A stretch of DNA of 12,327 bases, from contig DAON01000062.1 of assembly GCA_002501885.1 (NCBI GenBank), forward strand, positions 1 to 12,327, in the 5' to 3' direction. The translations under genes and the position numbers were made by a program. This DNA is from Euryarchaeota archaeon UBA220. Its GTDB lineage: Archaea; Thermoplasmatota; Poseidoniia; Poseidoniales; Thalassarchaeaceae. Shown piece by piece: positions 6,435 through 12,327 of the stretch; the stretch's first letter is position 1, and each line of letters starts with the position of its first letter. The notes beneath the pieces were generated by a model. It saw only the letters and a program-made list of their open reading frames with translations. It searched no databases and had not been told where the DNA came from.

Positions 6435-7222
6435 ATATCTGCAACCTTATCAGTTAACCTGTCTATCCATTCCTCTTCGTCTAGCATCTCTGCAGCATCG
6501 ATAATTAGACCTAGATCCGATCTATCAATTCCACTCACATCTGCCAACAGAGTTGGGAGTAGTATCTCTACAACTTCTCTGACATCCTCAGAATTAGCAG
6601 GAATCCATGTAGTACCAGGCTCATTTCTAGGCTTGGCTTTCTCAATTCTCTCCTGCATTCTTGGTGCTATGTCATTTATCTCATCAAGAGCAATGTCGAG
6701 CCATTCAAGAGATGCTGCTAGGGCTTCAGGAAACATGTCTGATTCCATTAGGTAACTTCTGGCTGCCCAAAGATGTCTCATTGCCGTGGATAGATCATCT
6801 AACGAAGCCAGCATTCTCCCTACTTCGAGTCTGGATAAGCCGAGTAGTTGTATGGGATGTCCACTGGAGGGAGATAAATTCGAGTGGGTTGCTAGAGCCA
6901 TCATCGTCTCACCATTATTTCGATGCCACGCAGCCATATTCAATATCGAAACTCCGTGATTTAAGGAACCCGGGGCTATAGCATTCATTCTATCCATACA
7001 CCACCTAAGTTCAGCCCCAATTCTCTCTTGATTACCGATTCCAAATAGTGCTCTTTCCATACGGGTCAAGGCTTCGACTTCAGGCTCTTTCTCGGCGCTG
7101 GCTCTTGAGCGAATTAAGATATCATTAGACTTCACAGCAAAATTGGCTATGTCTCCTTTACGCACTTGTTTCATCAGGTTCTGAAACTCGAGCATCAAGG
7201 GCGAGACTTCTGAACTGGTCAT
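6398..7222 (-). CDS. Uncharacterised alpha-helical (TPR-like) protein at the end of the exosome superoperon
   Basis: Protein of 274 residues that I do not recognise. It is predominantly helical, with pairs of amphipathic helices: residues 87-115 (GSLNHGVSILNMAAWHRNNG onward) and 133-180, including TAMRHLWAARSYL and FPEALAASLEWLDIALDEI, which resemble degenerate TPR or 14-3-3-like hairpins. Residues 195-212 are a charged linker and the end is acidic (DAAEMLDEEEWIDRLTDKVADI). No signal peptide, membrane segment, zinc site or catalytic motif is seen. It begins 4 bases after the pfdB stop, and that stop (CGG TGA) forms a GGTGA ribosome-binding site 4 bases before the ATG, so it is co-expressed with prefoldin beta and Pcc1. 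A co-chaperone or adaptor role is only a guess. Its 3' end overlaps the Nudix gene. Confidence 0.7.
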   Translation of the reverse strand: MTSSEVSPLMLEFQNLMKQVRKGDIANFAVKSNDILIRSRASAEKEPEVEALTRMERALFGIGNQERIGAELRWCMDRMNAIAPGSLNHGVSILNMAAWHRNNGETMMALATHSNLSPSSGHPIQLLGLSRLEVGRMLASLDDLSTAMRHLWAARSYLMESDMFPEALAASLEWLDIALDEINDIAPRMQERIEKAKPRNEPGTTWIPANSEDVREVVEILLPTLLADVSGIDRSDLGLIIDAAEMLDEEEWIDRLTDKVADIQDPRLLELLQS

Positions 7223-7226
7223 GTCT

Positions 7227-7550
7227 TCACCGACTTTCGAAGGACTTCACTAGTTCTTCGTATTGAGAAACAAGACTGGTTTCTCTCTCTTCTAACTTAG
7301 AAGAGTGGTCTGCAAAGGCACTTCTAGACGCGTCTAATTCAACCCTCAAGGCTTCTCTATCAGAAACCTCAAGCAACAAATTTCCAACGGCTCTGTAAAC
7401 AGGCCTGTCTGGATCTTGGGAATCTAGTGAGTCCAAAGTGATTGAAATTTCGGAAATCTGAGAGGACAAAGCTTGCAATTGAGAACGGACCATCTGGAGT
7501 TCTTGTGCAACTGCCTGAAGCTCTTGAGCCGCTGCCTCAGCATTACTCAT
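7227..7550 (-). CDS. pfdB: Prefoldin subunit beta
   Basis: Subunit of the hexameric (2 alpha, 4 beta) prefoldin chaperone, which holds unfolded proteins and hands them to the thermosome. The product is 107 residues. It has an N-terminal coiled coil (about 3-45), the beta-hairpin core with the family signature VYRAVGNLLLEV (51-62), then a second coiled coil (about 65-104). The typical beta-subunit VYKxVGxilikV segment makes the choice of beta over alpha clear. I set the start at the ATG at 7550, since GGAGGGG stands 6 bases upstream and the residues fit; an upstream in-frame ATG at 7589 would lie inside pcc1. The start overlaps the end of pcc1 by 8 bp. Its position after pcc1 is the conserved order of the archaeal exosome superoperon. 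Confidence 0.9.
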   Translation of the reverse strand: MSNAEAAAQELQAVAQELQMVRSQLQALSSQISEISITLDSLDSQDPDRPVYRAVGNLLLEVSDREALRVELDASRSAFADHSSKLEERETSLVSQYEELVKSFESR

Positions 7551-7785
7551 TTGAGTCCCCTCCGATACATAGGACATGCTCTGATGCAATTAACCCACGC
7601 ATCAGCGTATTCCATCTCGCCCTGAGATCAACAATTGAATTAGCCGCCTCTTCGACTAGCAAAATAGAATTATCACCGGTAAGGTCGAAACTTGCCTCAG
7701 TAGTCAATGAAGCAGCTAGTGCTGGAGCTTGGTTGTGTTTAACGCGAAGGTTGAGTCGTGCGGACTCACTCTTCCTCTGAGTCAT
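7543..7785 (-). CDS. pcc1: KEOPS complex subunit Pcc1
   Basis: Small protein of 80 residues, the usual Pcc1 size. KEOPS (Kae1, Bud32, Cgi121, Pcc1) makes the t6A modification on ANN-decoding tRNAs, and Pcc1 is the dimerising subunit that binds Kae1. The sequence shows the beta-strand ARLNLRVKH, a middle strand NSILLVEEAAN and the C-terminal helix DLRARWNTLMRGLIASEHVL, matching the family's 'slRaxxNsylr' helix. The open frame extends upstream to 7932, but that part lies wholly inside rpl37ae and has no family similarity, so I start at the ATG at 7785. This overlaps the end of rpl37ae by 20 bp. The location between eL43 and prefoldin beta is the conserved place for Pcc1 and strengthens the call. 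The other KEOPS genes are not in this window. Confidence 0.85.
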   Translation of the reverse strand: MTQRKSESARLNLRVKHNQAPALAASLTTEASFDLTGDNSILLVEEAANSIVDLRARWNTLMRGLIASEHVLCIGGDSNE

Positions 7786-8131
7786 CGGCCTCACTCTCGG
7801 ACAGATTTCTTTCATAGTCCAATGCAGCCTGTTGAGCGATAACGGCCATGTCGGTAGCTGTTGCCCCCTCCATAGATCTGCGGATGATTCTATTGTTGGA
7901 ATCTGTGGCTCTAGTAAATGGCTCCCAGACACCTCCAGAGAATGTATGATTGCACTTTCTGCATTCCCAGATGCCCGCAGCCTTCCTGCGGACTTTCTGA
8001 TAATTGCAAGAAGGGCAAGTATAGTGTCGAGACTTCTTCTTTAGTGCAGCACCGGCTCTACGCCTAACGCTTACTCCGTAACGGGAGCCGAATCGAGCAG
8101 TGGTACCTGACTTCTGAGTTCTCTTTGCCAT
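7766..8131 (-). CDS. rpl37ae: Large ribosomal subunit protein eL43 (L37Ae) with C-terminal extension
   Basis: Zinc-ribbon protein of the 50S subunit. The basic N-terminus (MAKRTQKSGTTARFGSRYG, residues 1-19) and the zinc finger CPSC...CRKC (Cys39, Cys42, Cys57, Cys60) are typical of L37Ae. The core ends near residue 85 (NNRIIRRSM). About 35 further residues follow, ending in a strongly acidic tail (SESEADDSEEE), giving 121 residues where the family is usually about 70-95. The gene starts directly after the rrp42 stop with no gap (TAG ATG), and the tail overlaps the start of pcc1. In many archaea rpoP, encoding a small RNA polymerase zinc-ribbon subunit, lies between this gene and pcc1; here there is no room for it. 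Confidence 0.95.
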   Translation of the reverse strand: MAKRTQKSGTTARFGSRYGVSVRRRAGAALKKKSRHYTCPSCNYQKVRRKAAGIWECRKCNHTFSGGVWEPFTRATDSNNRIIRRSMEGATATDMAVIAQQAALDYERNLSESEADDSEEE

Positions 8132-8917
8132 CTACTCACTTCCGTGTACCAAATCTCTGAGTTCACCGCACCTTGACTTAGCATGCTCCATGATTTCAGC
8201 GAATTCGCTCGCCGTGAAGATTCCCTTTAGACCCTTCTGCAATGAATGAACATTGTCATTATCGCCTAAAGTGATGTGGATTCTCTCGTCGCCACCTAAT
8301 TCCTCCCTGCCATCAGCGTCGTAGACATATCTGCCGCCGACCTTATGATAGGAGCACATGATTGGGGTTTTCGAAACGGGAAGTGGCCTATCTGTATCGC
8401 TCACCTCAAACTTCACTTCTGGCACGACTGCAGTTCTTAGAGCAGCAATACCGGCTAAAGCAAAGGCATCGAACAGATTGCCATCATCCGAGACAGCGAA
8501 TAGATCGAGAATGACCTGCCATGCTTTCTCTCCAGGGATGATGCACAAATCATCTACATCGATACATCCAGATTCTCTAATTCCTCTGTCAACCACTCTG
8601 CCAAGCTCGATTGATTCGGGACTTGGAGGCCCAGCTTCCCAATTACGTCCAGCAACTGGCCTAACCTCGGCACTACACATCAATCCGCCCTGGTTAGGTC
8701 TGTCAGGATAAGGTGTCATGATTTGGAACTTCACGCCCGCATAGACAATGGTATCTCCCATTGTGACCATAGCAGAACCTTCAGCATTAGGCAATACATT
8801 GGTCTGAAGATCTATTTCACGAGATTCCCATTGGCCACGGCCATCGATTCTCTGATTCTGTTCAGCCAATTCTGATAGGTGATTACGGAGCAATTGTGGA
8901 ACTAAGGGGATTGCCAT
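8132..8917 (-). CDS. rrp42: Exosome complex component Rrp42
   Basis: Non-catalytic RNase PH-like subunit that pairs with Rrp41 in the hexameric ring of the archaeal 3'-5' exosome. It is 261 residues, normal length. NQRIDGRGQWESREI (21-35) is the family's entry segment. The regions that in Rrp41 carry the phosphate-binding GTR and catalytic aspartates are replaced here by PGEKAWQVILDLFAVSDDGN (128-147) and DAFALAGIAAL, as expected for Rrp42; it still contributes to RNA binding. The ATG at 8917 shares its A with the rrp41 stop (TGATG), and a near-perfect GGAGGTGA lies 6 bases before it inside the end of rrp41. Rrp42 is therefore likely translated at a level matched to Rrp41 for 1:1 assembly. 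Confidence 0.96.
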   Translation of the reverse strand: MAIPLVPQLLRNHLSELAEQNQRIDGRGQWESREIDLQTNVLPNAEGSAMVTMGDTIVYAGVKFQIMTPYPDRPNQGGLMCSAEVRPVAGRNWEAGPPSPESIELGRVVDRGIRESGCIDVDDLCIIPGEKAWQVILDLFAVSDDGNLFDAFALAGIAALRTAVVPEVKFEVSDTDRPLPVSKTPIMCSYHKVGGRYVYDADGREELGGDERIHITLGDNDNVHSLQKGLKGIFTASEFAEIMEHAKSRCGELRDLVHGSE

Positions 8918-9633
8918 CAGGACTCACCTCCCTTAAGTGCATCAACCATGATTCTGTGAATATCATGAGCCGCTTCCATATTGTAGTCCCATGCCTCTTG
9001 GAACTCTTCTTGAGTTAGATCTCCATCCATTTGAAGGAATACCAACTCTCCTGAGTTCGGCAGGATTCCCATAGGAAGGTCTGCTTCGCCATAGTTGTCT
9101 TCTTCCTTGTTGAGGTCACAGACAACTACATCATTGATTTTGCCAGATGCCACGGAAACAACCATGTCAGTCATTGGAATTCCAGCATGAGCTAGAGCGA
9201 CCGATGCTGCAGTGATTCCAACGCATCTAGTTCCGGCCTCAGCTGCTAGAATTTCAATCTCAACACGAATTTTTGAGCGAGGGTACATCTCTACGAGTAC
9301 AACGCTCTCAAGTGCCTCTGCGGTAACCTTACTGATTTCTCTACTGCGTCGGTTAAATCCGGGGCGTATTCTGTCACTAGTTGAGAATGGTGCCATGTTG
9401 TATCTTACATCTAGAACCGCTCTGTCTTGTCTCTGAATCTTCCTTGGGTGTGCTTCCATTGGGCCGTAGATTGCAGCAACTGCATGGTTGTTACCCCAAA
9501 TGACACGGGCTGAGCCGTCGGCGACTGGAATTACTCCAGTCTCAATCTCAATCGGCCTCAGGTCGCCAGCCTTACGGCCATCCGCTCTAATTCCATTCTC
9601 ATCAATCATCTGAACATCTCCGTAACCACCCAC
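8917..9633 (-). CDS. rrp41: Exosome complex component Rrp41 (catalytic RNase PH-like subunit)
   Basis: Phosphorolytic 3'-5' exoribonuclease subunit, which can also add tails in reverse. Key residues are all present: NRRSREI with Arg95-Arg96 for RNA binding, AEAGTRC with Gly134-Thr135-Arg136 for phosphate, and the acidic pair Asp179 and Asp185 in EEDNYGEADLP, equivalent to the metal/catalytic aspartates of known Rrp41. The start is uncertain. A GTG at 9633 overlaps the rrp4 stop (TAGTG) and gives 238 residues, with an N-terminal lead similar in length to other archaeal Rrp41s. An ATG at 9609 (MIDENGIRADGR, 230 residues) has GGAG 8 bases upstream and is equally possible. It is the middle gene of rrp4-rrp41-rrp42. 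Confidence 0.96.
   Translation of the reverse strand: MGGYGDVQMIDENGIRADGRKAGDLRPIEIETGVIPVADGSARVIWGNNHAVAAIYGPMEAHPRKIQRQDRAVLDVRYNMAPFSTSDRIRPGFNRRSREISKVTAEALESVVLVEMYPRSKIRVEIEILAAEAGTRCVGITAASVALAHAGIPMTDMVVSVASGKINDVVVCDLNKEEDNYGEADLPMGILPNSGELVFLQMDGDLTQEEFQEAWDYNMEAAHDIHRIMVDALKGGES
8924..8931 (-). promoter_or_regulatory. Strong Shine-Dalgarno site of rrp42 inside rrp41
   Basis: The minus strand reads GGAGGTGA, then six bases, then ATG. It encodes the Gly-Gly-Glu near the end of Rrp41, so one stretch serves both the protein end and the next gene's ribosome binding. It is the best match to the 16S tail that I saw in the window. Confidence 0.7.
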
Positions 9634-10352
9634 TATGCATCAACTCCTATCATTTTGGCCTCTGAAGATATACCATTAATCCTCTTTCTGACCTCTAATA
9701 TATTTTCAAGCTCTCCGTCAATCCAAAGACGGCCATTATCAGCGACGACTATTCTACAGTCAGTCTGCATCTTCATTTCCCTGAGGAAAGAACCTCCTTT
9801 TCCTATGAGCCTCCCTAAGAGATGCGGGTCTAGTTCATCCAGTGCGCCCGAACGAATCTTTCTGAGACCCATTCCTTTCATTGTGACGACACTCTGGTGT
9901 GTTTCCTCGACCTCCTGGACCCTGCAAATAATGGAGTCGCCGATGTCTAATATTTTTCTAGTACCTCCAAACTCAACCTTGGCTGGGCCGAGACTCATTG
10001 GTAGAATTGAGTTGAAAGGGGCGCCTATGTCAACAAACCATATGTTGTTGGTGCACCCCTCTATGTGTCCTATCACTAAGTCTCCAGGCCTAGGCATATA
10101 TCTTGTATGCAAAGGGCTAACAGAAACTGTATTTCCCTTTCTGCTCATTTTTCCTTGTTTTGTCGATATGATTCTGTCACCGACGACTAAAACGCCGTGT
10201 CCAGCTTCAATCCCCTCTGATGATCCCAGGTCTTCTCCTGGCACAACGACGAGGGTGCGTTGCGTGTCTCGCGGACCGTCCGCGCTGCTCTCAATACTCA
10301 TGTTATCGAGCTGCCCGACCGGCCTACTATTCATAACCGTTGATGTCGACAC
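9633..10352 (-). CDS. rrp4: Exosome complex RNA-binding component Rrp4
   Basis: Cap subunit that sits on the Rrp41/Rrp42 ring and recruits RNA (poly(A)-rich substrates in Sulfolobus). Domain order is typical: an N-terminal beta domain from TLVVVPGEDLG (about 33-85), an S1 domain (about 88-160, PRPGDLVIGHIEG...WFVDIGAPFNSILP) and a KH domain (about 173-230) with the GRLIGKGGSF loop (180-189). The start is unclear. The GTG at 10352 gives 239 residues, but ATGs at 10334 and 10301 are in frame, and the latter still precedes the conserved VVPG segment by 18 residues. No good ribosome-binding site precedes any of them. The extra N-terminal residues (before about 33) are Ser/Asp-rich and not conserved. 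It lies 13 bp after the SBDS stop. Confidence 0.94.
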   Translation of the reverse strand: MSTSTVMNSRPVGQLDNMSIESSADGPRDTQRTLVVVPGEDLGSSEGIEAGHGVLVVGDRIISTKQGKMSRKGNTVSVSPLHTRYMPRPGDLVIGHIEGCTNNIWFVDIGAPFNSILPMSLGPAKVEFGGTRKILDIGDSIICRVQEVEETHQSVVTMKGMGLRKIRSGALDELDPHLLGRLIGKGGSFLREMKMQTDCRIVVADNGRLWIDGELENILEVRKRINGISSEAKMIGVDA

Positions 10353-10365
10353 CTATGGTGGGAAG

Positions 10366-11055
10366 TCAGTCAAGCTCCTTGACTTCCGCCTCAGAAGCCC
10401 TACTCGCGACCTTACTAATCAGCTCGTTCTTCATACCCCCTGGAACCTCAACAACACATGCCCATGTCCCATCAGTGAGCCATTCTTGACGAATAACTAG
10501 GTCTCTAAGAATTTGATTAACGGACCCGTAAGATGAGCCTGGGATCTTGAAGGCTAGGCGTATTGTAATGAATTGAAGAGGGATCAATGGCTTCAGTACC
10601 TTTACGGCATCTGAAACTTGACCCTCAACAGACTTGAATGGGTCGACAGAGAAACGAGCTTCTTCGAGAGCGTTCTCTATTCTAGTTCTGGGATGTGGCA
10701 TCCTTGTCTTGGGGTCAGTAGCAGTGGTTGCAATTTCATTAATGATCTGGAGCTTCTTCTCTTCGACCATTTTCTTTCTCTGAGCTGTAGTTAGTTGAAT
10801 GGATCCCTGTTTCAGAATAATCTCTACGCATTGTTGAATATCGTTACTTCCGAATACGCTTTCCAATGCATCTGATGTGGGTCTCTCTCCATTTCTAGAG
10901 TCTGTCCAGACCTCACTGACGGCTAGAAGGTCATCCAAATGAACGGAAGAGGGGTCCTCCTTCCAAGCATCGACCAGATCGGGATCTACTAAAATCTCAT
11001 ATCTTGAACCGCCCTTTTCTAGTCTAGCGATAACCGCGTCATCAAGACTAACCAT
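10366..11055 (-). CDS. SBDS-family ribosome maturation protein
   Basis: Archaeal orthologue of human SBDS / yeast Sdo1, which helps release the anti-association factor IF6 from the new large subunit; in archaea, which lack the dedicated EFL1 GTPase, EF-2 is the likely partner. From the ATG at 11055 the product is 229 residues. It begins MVSLDDAVIARLEKGGSRYEILVDP, the canonical start of the N-terminal FYSH domain (about 1-90). A helical middle domain follows (KKMVEEKKLQIINEIATTAT, then HPRTRIENAL), and then a ferredoxin-like C-terminal domain with IRLAFKIPGSSYGSVNQIL. An in-frame ATG at 11079 would add eight unconserved residues. A TATA-like element fits a start site between the two ATGs and favours 11055. 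It lies between psmA and rrp4, as in many archaea. Confidence 0.95.
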   Translation of the reverse strand: MVSLDDAVIARLEKGGSRYEILVDPDLVDAWKEDPSSVHLDDLLAVSEVWTDSRNGERPTSDALESVFGSNDIQQCVEIILKQGSIQLTTAQRKKMVEEKKLQIINEIATTATDPKTRMPHPRTRIENALEEARFSVDPFKSVEGQVSDAVKVLKPLIPLQFITIRLAFKIPGSSYGSVNQILRDLVIRQEWLTDGTWACVVEVPGGMKNELISKVASRASEAEVKELD

Positions 11056-11094
11056 GTAGCTCGTAGATGCTACAAGCATAAGGACATAGTGGAG

Positions 11095-11102
11095 TTATAA
11101 TT
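11095..11102 (-). promoter_or_regulatory. TATA-like element upstream of SBDS
   Basis: AATTATAA on the minus strand, immediately after the psmA stop. At the usual 24-26 base spacing it predicts transcription from about 11073, between the two candidate ATGs of SBDS, giving an 18-base leader to the ATG at 11055. It suggests an internal promoter so that SBDS and the exosome genes need not depend on psmA transcription. It is a short AT-rich match only. Confidence 0.35.
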
Positions 11103-11810
11103 TCAGAGTTTGGAAATATGCTTCTCCAAATCTGTAGCGGTTAGCTCTCTGTAACCTTCAGAGTTTATTACACATATTTCTACTGATTCCTCGGACAATC
11201 CGTCTTCAAATGTCTTTGAAAGTGCCTCTAGACCTATTTTTACTGCGGCATTTTCCGTCATTTCTGGCTTCCACTTCTCCTCAAAGTAAGATATAACCTC
11301 GCTTCTCCCGCTTCCAATAGCCCCTGCCTGATATGATCCATAGGCTCCGGAAGGATCGGTTTCGTATAGATGAGGTCCGTCAGAATCGACTCCAGCTATT
11401 AGTAACGCAGTTCCGAAAGGCCTAGCACCGCCATACTGGGTGAATGATTGCTTGTAATCGCACATTTTCTTGACCAGTGTTGTAACATCGATGGAGTCGC
11501 CATAGGTCATCTTGTTGATTTGGCACTGAACCCTAGCCCTATCGACCAATTGTCTTGCATCGGCGACTAATCCAGATGTGGTAATTCCTATGTGGTCGTC
11601 GATCTTGTACATCTTCTCTATCGACTCAGGGATTACAAGCTTACTGGGTATTCTCTTAGCCACTATCAATATGACGCCATCTCTGAATTTTACACCAACA
11701 GTAGTAGAGCCCCTCTTTACTGATTCACGGGCGTACTCAACTTGGTGAAGTCGTCCGTCTGGTGAGAAAGTTCCTACTGAAGAGTCGTATCCGCGGCCGC
11801 TCGGTTGCAT
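11103..11810 (-). CDS. psmA: 20S proteasome alpha subunit
   Basis: Forms the outer gated rings of the 20S proteasome. From the ATG at 11810 the product is 235 residues beginning MQPSGRGYDSSVGTFSPDGR, so Tyr8-Asp9 of the gate align exactly in number with Thermoplasma PsmA. An in-frame ATG at 11822 adds four residues and is the alternative. Visible are the alpha-type N-terminal helix (LHQVEYARESVKRGSTTVG), EKM with Lys66 at the position of the Lys66 that docks HbYX tails of the PAN/Cdc48-type ATPases, TSGLVADARQLVDRAR, and YGGARPFGTALLIAGVD. There is no propeptide or catalytic threonine, so it is alpha, not beta. It is first in the minus-strand superoperon and divergent from dph6. The beta subunit is not in this window. 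Confidence 0.96.
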   Translation of the reverse strand: MQPSGRGYDSSVGTFSPDGRLHQVEYARESVKRGSTTVGVKFRDGVILIVAKRIPSKLVIPESIEKMYKIDDHIGITTSGLVADARQLVDRARVQCQINKMTYGDSIDVTTLVKKMCDYKQSFTQYGGARPFGTALLIAGVDSDGPHLYETDPSGAYGSYQAGAIGSGRSEVISYFEEKWKPEMTENAAVKIGLEALSKTFEDGLSEESVEICVINSEGYRELTATDLEKHISKL

Positions 11811-11858
11811 CGTAATCAGCATGCATGCATCAACGGCCTCTTATCAAGGTTAGTTGAG

Positions 11859-11862
11859 TATA
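11859..11862. promoter_or_regulatory. TATA element centred between psmA and dph6
   Basis: TATA at 11859-11862 lies 48 bases from each of the two preferred start codons (11810 on minus, 11910 on plus). With a 25-base TATA-to-start spacing, each gene would have a leader of about 24 bases. One element could therefore drive both genes, or overlapping elements could be present. The match is short and no BRE was established. Confidence 0.4.
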
Positions 11863-11909
11863 GGGTCTTCCTTCGTTGCATTCAAGCCGAATGGTTGGTT
11901 CGTGGATGC

Positions 11910-12327
11910 ATGCGTGTGGCCGTGTTATGCTCTGGAGGGAAGGATTCGACATATGCAACTTGGTGGGCCCTGATGAGGGGATGGGATGTTCGTGCCCTAA
12001 TCACACTGTGCGTTACCGGAGATGATTCAATGATGTTTCAGACAGGGGGAGTCTGTGTCGCAGGACTCCAATCAGCCTCTTCTGAAATCCCATGGCTACC
12101 CATTGTCACGGAAGGCATAGAAGATCAGGAAATTCTAGATTTGGAACGGGGATTGCCTGGGATTAGCAATCCTGCTGAAGATTTCGATTTATTCTGGCCT
12201 GAAAATTGGGATAGCGAGGGCATAGTTTTGCATGAAGGGGCACTAGAAATCGATGCTCTAGTATCGGGTGCTCTTAGATCCGACTATCAGAGAACAAGGA
12301 TTGAGAGGATGTGCTCCAAAATTGGCA
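11910..12327 (+). CDS. dph6: Diphthine-ammonia ligase (Dph6-type), N-terminal part, 3' truncated
   Basis: Belongs to the PP-loop ATP pyrophosphatase group that amidates diphthine to diphthamide on EF-2, the last step of that modification. The 139 visible codons start MRVAVLCSGGKDST, with the PP-loop SGGKDS at 8-13. MMFQTGG (41-47) matches the family's 'MfHtp' segment, and ALVSGALRSDYQRTRIERMC (116-135) matches 'vvaGAiaSeYQktRiErvc'. Between ERGL and ALEIDALVSGAL is an insertion of about 25 residues (roughly 83-107), acidic and aromatic (DFDLFWPENWDSE), not found in the short Pyrococcus-type proteins I can recall. The gene runs off the right end, so the C-terminal half is unseen. No ribosome-binding site is evident at the ATG; the start is set by the conserved first strand. 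Confidence 0.88.
   Translation, partial: MRVAVLCSGGKDSTYATWWALMRGWDVRALITLCVTGDDSMMFQTGGVCVAGLQSASSEIPWLPIVTEGIEDQEILDLERGLPGISNPAEDFDLFWPENWDSEGIVLHEGALEIDALVSGALRSDYQRTRIERMCSKIG

Noticed and set aside
7442..7780. Plus-strand open frame of 112 codons opposite pfdB and pcc1
   Set aside because: The minus strand has two well-supported genes here; the plus frame shows no motif or ribosome-binding site.
7786..7932. N-terminal extension of the pcc1 frame to 129 codons
   Set aside because: The added 49 residues lie entirely within rpl37ae in another frame and have no Pcc1 similarity; the 80-residue form matches the family length.
9655..10500. Long plus-strand open frame (281 codons) opposite rrp4 and the end of SBDS
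   Set aside because: It crosses two clear genes on the other strand, has no recognisable domain and low-complexity composition, and is explained by codon bias of the real genes.
1..12327. CRISPR arrays, insertion sequences, tRNA or rRNA genes
   Set aside because: I found no regular spaced repeats, transposase motifs, terminal inverted repeats or cloverleaf/rRNA-like stretches; nearly all bases are in conserved coding genes.

Overview
The window is a gene-dense piece of an archaeal chromosome carrying almost only information-processing genes. The evidence is direct: archaeal-type EF-2 with a diphthamide-site histidine, archaeal uS12/uS7, and the classic archaeal exosome superoperon (proteasome alpha, SBDS, Rrp4, Rrp41, Rrp42, eL43, Pcc1, prefoldin beta). 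Moderate base composition and acidic, non-thermophile-looking proteins suggest an uncultured mesophilic euryarchaeote. A Thermoplasmatota / marine group II-III type is my best guess, but nothing here proves it.

Layout. Bases 1-307 (+) are the C-terminal end of a polyprenyl (geranylgeranyl) diphosphate synthase. Facing it, with only 2 bp between the stop codons, is a minus-strand str-type operon, rps12-rps7-fusA (3670 to 310). Divergent from rps12 is a plus-strand cassette (3800-6434): an archaeal UbiD-family decarboxylase, a TPR-like protein and a Nudix hydrolase, all overlapping or nearly so. The Nudix gene overlaps tail-to-tail by 37 bp with the last gene of the minus-strand superoperon, which runs from about 11810 down to 6398: psmA, SBDS, rrp4, rrp41, rrp42, rpl37ae, pcc1, pfdB and an unrecognised helical protein. 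Divergent from psmA is the start of a Dph6-type diphthine-ammonia ligase, which runs off the right edge.

Functional picture. EF-2 needs diphthamide on His602, and Dph6 performs the last step of that modification. SBDS acts in 60S/50S maturation, with EF-2 as its likely archaeal GTPase partner. Rrp4/41/42 form the RNA exosome, PsmA is the proteasome alpha ring, Pcc1 is a KEOPS (tRNA t6A) subunit, and prefoldin beta is part of a chaperone. The UbiD homologue and the prenyl synthase could both serve archaeal lipid isoprenoid synthesis, but they are not in one operon.

No RNA genes, mobile elements, CRISPR arrays or gene-free stretches over 300 bp were seen. The largest non-coding gaps are about 130 bp (rps12/ubiD), 100 bp (psmA/dph6) and 99 bp (rps7/fusA). 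I did not find an obviously new system. The least explained parts are the UbiD-TPR-Nudix cassette, the helical protein at the superoperon tail, the acidic extension of eL43 and an insertion in Dph6.
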